Source: CAMDMI01 sp036759185 (GTDB lineage Bacteria; Bacteroidota; Bacteroidia; Cytophagales; Flexibacteraceae). Taken from it: DNA of 64,000 nucleotides. This document shows, piece by piece, positions 61,195 to 64,000 of this stretch. The stretch covers positions 17,127 through 81,126 of the forward strand of contig DAIOVD010000001.1 in NCBI GenBank assembly GCA_036759185.1, written 5' to 3'. Below the pieces are notes generated by a model. The model made no database searches. It was given only the letters and a program-made list of their open reading frames with translations, and was not told the DNA's origin. A program made the position numbers and the translations under genes. The first letter of the stretch is position 1; each line of letters starts with the position of its first letter.

Positions 61195-62547
61195 TTAATG
61201 GATTACAATCATTTTTTTCCAATCTAAAGCCTTGCCTTCAGCCAAAAGTCTGTAACCGTAGATACCAGAGACAATGTTTTGCAAACTAAATTCCAATTGG
61301 CCTTTTCCGGCAATAGGGATGCCAATTGATTTTACAATACTACCTGAAGAAAGCTCAAATATCTCCAACTTTCCACCTTTACTTCCATTGGGTAAAAAAT
61401 ATGGAATCACAGTTGTCTGGCTTGCAGGATTGGGAATATTTTGCTCAAGAAAAGCATTATTTGAATGATTTACTGGACCACTCAATTCAGTAAAGACCGA
61501 ATCTGGGGATACTGCCATTCGTGTAGGAAAAATCAAGGCTTGGCCGAAATTGGTACAAGCATTATCGAAAGGTTGGCTGGATGGAATTATCTGATTAGGA
61601 TTTGAGCGAACAATACGGTTAACAGGTGGGAATTCAAAAAGTTGATTGGAAGATAAATCCAACCAATTACCGATAAACTCATTCTTGTATCCATAATACT
61701 TCCAACCTGAATTTGTTGCGGTATGAACAGTTCTCCAACCCGTTGGCGAATACCAATTGTCTACATTACCACCAGAAAGTTGGGTGACAGGCCAAGGGCT
61801 AATTGTGCTGTTCTTGGTTCCTGCAACTGGCCAGAAGTTAGCCGAAGGTAGAGGGTTGTTATCTAACCCAGTTCCACCAATATCTGGCATTCCGGCACCT
61901 GCATCCACATAAATGCCATACCTCGTGGTAAACGGAGCGGGGCTAGTTGGAGTCGTGAACCGATTGCATTTTAATGTGAGATTATGATTTGCCTGGTAGC
62001 TACTTTTGAAACGCAGACTCATTTCGTTATTCAGAAAATTGTTCTCTGTAATAAGATTGGTTCTTGTTCCAGAAGATTTGCTTCCATAGAAAACCAACCC
62101 GTAATTCAGGTTTTGGAGGGTTGATTGGGTAATGTTCAAACCCATGCCTTGGTGGTATTCAATTCCGGTACGGGGCAGATTCCTGTACTTTTTCTCTTTC
62201 CTGAGGGTTTCTCTTTCCCAATCAATCCCAACAATCCGGCAATTGATCAAAGTCGCTTTTCCGGTAAGTTTCAAAACCACACCTGCATCAACCTCCAGAA
62301 AGGAACAGTTTTCAAAACGAACTTCAGCAGCTCTGGTTGCGTCTAGCCAGGGTTGAAACCGCTTTTCATGAATAGCAGGATTATTCCCTGGATTTTTCAT
62401 CTCCAACCCTATAAAGGTAAATCTCCCGGTATCCAAAACGATATTTTCCACTGACTTTAACCCTATGTAGGTTCCTGCTTTGAGCCTTTTTATGGCTTGA
62501 ACCTTAGTGCTGAAAAGTACAAGGAAAAGGAGGAAAATGGGTTTCAT
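61195..62547 (-). CDS. T9SS-sorted secreted protein, beta-helix-like
   Basis: About 450 residues. A signal peptide (MKPIFLLFLVLFSTKVQA) is followed by repeated short strands with N-rich turns (ENCSFLEVDAGVVLKLTG, LINCRIVG, ITENNFLNN) that look like a right-handed beta helix. The C-terminal part is a T9SS type A sorting domain (EQNIPNPASQTTVIPYFLP to IYGYRLLAEGKALDWKKMIV). An ATG at 62577 ten codons upstream is also possible. It is coupled to the second cargo gene three bases away. It is likely exported and anchored outside; ligand unknown. Confidence 0.78.
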   Translation of the reverse strand: MKPIFLLFLVLFSTKVQAIKRLKAGTYIGLKSVENIVLDTGRFTFIGLEMKNPGNNPAIHEKRFQPWLDATRAAEVRFENCSFLEVDAGVVLKLTGKATLINCRIVGIDWERETLRKEKKYRNLPRTGIEYHQGMGLNITQSTLQNLNYGLVFYGSKSSGTRTNLITENNFLNNEMSLRFKSSYQANHNLTLKCNRFTTPTSPAPFTTRYGIYVDAGAGMPDIGGTGLDNNPLPSANFWPVAGTKNSTISPWPVTQLSGGNVDNWYSPTGWRTVHTATNSGWKYYGYKNEFIGNWLDLSSNQLFEFPPVNRIVRSNPNQIIPSSQPFDNACTNFGQALIFPTRMAVSPDSVFTELSGPVNHSNNAFLEQNIPNPASQTTVIPYFLPNGSKGGKLEIFELSSGSIVKSIGIPIAGKGQLEFSLQNIVSGIYGYRLLAEGKALDWKKMIVIH

Positions 62548-62577
62548 AAAGGCAAGATATGGAATGGTTGGTTTCAT

Positions 62578-62904
62578 TTAACGAAGGCGGGAAAATTTCA
62601 ATTTCCCTTCAGGTTCATCGGAGCAATTTGATTCGAAAGTAGCCAAAATTTCGGTGCCTGAAAATATGGGTGGCTTTTCTGGAGATACTCGGTTTTGCAG
62701 GCACCTGATTTCTAAATGTGTGAAAAACGGATTCATTCGGAGAACCACGGCTTTGTTGCCATATGACATTTCCGGTTTTGCGTCATCTGTGGGCGGGTAT
62801 TCGATGGATGTTGAGACGGGTTTCGCAAAAGGTGCATCCATCATCATAATTGCAAAAACCTGAACAACTGACCCAGCCTTTCCTTTAACACGACTTTTGC
62901 ACAT
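62578..62904 (-). CDS. Possible small protein upstream of the T9SS genes
   Basis: An open frame of 108 codons whose stop touches the upstream ATG of the next gene (TAAATG). It has no signal peptide and no recognised domain; the sequence has a slightly proteinaceous look (FSGTEILATFESNCSDEP). The touching stop and start would suit an operon. It could also be a broken C-terminal remnant of a larger gene or a chance frame. Confidence 0.38.
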   Translation of the reverse strand: MCKSRVKGKAGSVVQVFAIMMMDAPFAKPVSTSIEYPPTDDAKPEMSYGNKAVVLRMNPFFTHLEIRCLQNRVSPEKPPIFSGTEILATFESNCSDEPEGKLKFSRLR

Positions 62905-63329
62905 TCTGATAAAAATGGATGAGGGTTGTGCAAATGTGAAAAAGGAAACAACATCAGTTTGAAGTCATACCATCACAGCCCTGACTTCTTTCACAACAGC
63001 ATGACAAACACCAGCAATCATTTCCTGTCCGCAATCAGACCCAAAAGGCATTTGATGGTTTGTTGAAGGTTTCCAAAGAGTTGTTACCAGAAAGGATCGG
63101 GATGCCAATTTCTGATTTATAAGTTCAAAATATATTTTTGGGAATTTAAAAATAAAAAGAAACTGTCTGGAAATTATATTTTAGATTTTAAGAAATCATT
63201 TATAGAATTAAAAATTAATATCTAAAGATTTAAGATTGATTTTTCAGACTATTATTTTCTATTTTAAATTTGTAACTGAAACCCCATCAATTCACTCCCT
63301 TTTCCTAATAAACTGAAAAAGAGAAACAT
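62905..63329. other. AT-rich leader region
   Basis: No gene is recognised in these 425 bases. From about 63115 to 63290 the sequence is almost only A and T, with a loose inverted repeat (ATTAA-AAA-TTAAT) near 63205-63225 and a TATTTTAAATTT string at 63260-63271 that also occurs twice upstream of the receiver gene at 47589. Confidence 0.5.
63265..63272 (+). promoter_or_regulatory. Promoter -7 element for the gene at 63330
   Basis: TAAATTTG matches TAnnTTTG exactly and lies 57 bases before the ATG. The upstream TTTG is absent at normal spacing; a TTG occurs 26 bases upstream. Confidence 0.4.
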
Positions 63330-64000
63330 ATGGTAAAAGACTATGTTGAGTCCAACGATCTGGAGCTGGCAGCTCAGCTGAAAAGGTTTTATGAAGCATT
63401 GGTGATTCATGGACCTTTACTTGGATTCTCAGAAGAGGAAATAAGACAGGCCGGGGACGATGCAGCTGCTTTTGATTACATCTGGCACATGCATTACTAT
63501 TTAAAGCAAATGATGAAATCTGTCACCAGTATGAAAGCCCGGATACGGACAGGAGATAATCTGATCATCCCAACACTTCCGAGCCTGAATATCAGCCAGG
63601 ACCAACCCAAAATGGTTCCCGAAGGAATCGTAAACCGGTTCCGGCAACGGGCGGCAAAGGCCAAAGCCTCCAATGCGTATACCAGGCAGATCGGGATACA
63701 TCTGGGAATTCTGGCAAGCAATGCTTCTGAACCCGATATGGGTGCTGTGAAGCCGAGGATTAAAGGTTTGCGGATAGCAGGTACCGGAGTGCAGTTGTTA
63801 TGGAAGAAGGGGGTATTTGATGGAATCAAAATTTACCGTCAGATCAACAAAGGAGAGTTTGAATTCGCTGGCTTTGATATCCGCCCGCATTTTTCTGATC
63901 CCAGACCGCTTCCCAATGTGCCGGAAACCTGGACGTATAGAATTCACTATTTCAAAGGAAGCGACGATGTCGGGCTGTTTAGTGATACCTGCAGCATCCA
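63330..64000 (+). CDS. Unrecognised protein, cut by the window end
   Basis: At least 223 codons are open from the ATG at 63330-63332 to the end of the window. The N-terminal half is helical (ELAAQLKRFYEALVIHG, with WHMHYYLKQMMK later), and the middle is basic (RFRQRAAKAKASNAY). The last 80 residues look like a beta-sandwich (GLRIAGTGVQLLWKKG, IYRQINKGEFEFAGFDIRP, ETWTYRIHYFKGSDDVG). The family is not recognised. It follows a long AT-rich leader with a promoter core. It could be an effector-like or phage-like structural protein, but nothing here decides. Confidence 0.7.
   Translation, partial: MVKDYVESNDLELAAQLKRFYEALVIHGPLLGFSEEEIRQAGDDAAAFDYIWHMHYYLKQMMKSVTSMKARIRTGDNLIIPTLPSLNISQDQPKMVPEGIVNRFRQRAAKAKASNAYTRQIGIHLGILASNASEPDMGAVKPRIKGLRIAGTGVQLLWKKGVFDGIKIYRQINKGEFEFAGFDIRPHFSDPRPLPNVPETWTYRIHYFKGSDDVGLFSDTCSI

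Noticed and set aside
1..64000. Mobile elements, integrases, transposases, tRNA or rRNA genes
   Set aside because: No such protein motifs or cloverleaf-like segments were recognised by eye in the spacers; a tRNA scan would settle the RNA part.

Overview
The window comes from a member of the phylum Bacteroidota. The evidence is two extracellular proteins with C-terminal type IX secretion (T9SS) sorting domains, promoter elements of the Bacteroidota type (TTTG, 19-21 bases, TAnnTTTG), a DUF4290 gene beside murA, an F-ATPase subunit a with an exported N-terminal extension, and an ATP synthase operon that lacks the beta and epsilon genes. Class or family cannot be decided from the sequence. Two runs of exactly 100 N (29896-29995 and 59674-59773) show that this is a scaffold with gaps of unknown true length.

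Layout. 1-4282 is an AT-rich accessory end: the tail of an unknown gene, a zinc-ribbon methyltransferase, and a large propeller-type sensor kinase whose AT-rich sensor part joins a normal-composition kinase part. 4267-8605 holds a divergent RecD-like helicase and an AddB-like Fe-S nuclease whose start codons overlap. 8642-10920 is an MlaD-MlaF-MlaE lipid transport operon. 11066-13563 holds a small membrane protein, a GNAT acetyltransferase and a FadL-like porin. 13583-17727 is a compact sulfur/persulfide cluster: a rhodanese-thioredoxin lipoprotein, thioredoxin, a metal-binding-domain protein, small membrane proteins with CX4C motifs, two one-domain rhodaneses and a CstB-like persulfide dioxygenase-rhodanese. 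A 15-base direct-repeat element lies upstream of its two promoter-proximal genes. 17831-20717 holds DinB and a SulP-carbonic anhydrase fusion.

20735-30740 is mostly minus-strand: a TPR histidine kinase with a LuxR regulator, outer-membrane proteins, an EamA transporter with DusB, and a four-gene membrane operon (ICMT-like, HTTM-like, lipoprotein). 31011-40760 holds murI, an Fe-S photolyase, a phosphopantetheinyl transferase, a second MlaF-MlaE pair without MCE protein, a triple starch-binding-like lipoprotein with a LytS/LytTR two-component system, and a TolB-like propeller. 40839-48847 holds a DUF3267 zincin-like protein, Maf, a lipoprotein, recQ, DUF4290-murA, a stand-alone receiver and a lipid kinase.

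48906-54325 is the atpI-like-atpB-E-F-H-A-G operon with its terminator, followed by gyrB and a membrane protein. 57863-59665 is a GC-rich sugar isomerase/DUF1080 pair. 59774-62577 holds the two T9SS cargo proteins, and the window ends inside an unrecognised gene at 63330 behind a long AT-rich leader.

No tRNA, rRNA, CRISPR array, transposase, integrase or prophage gene was recognised. The clearest candidates for new biology are the sulfur cluster with its shared operator-like repeat and the chimeric sensor kinase.
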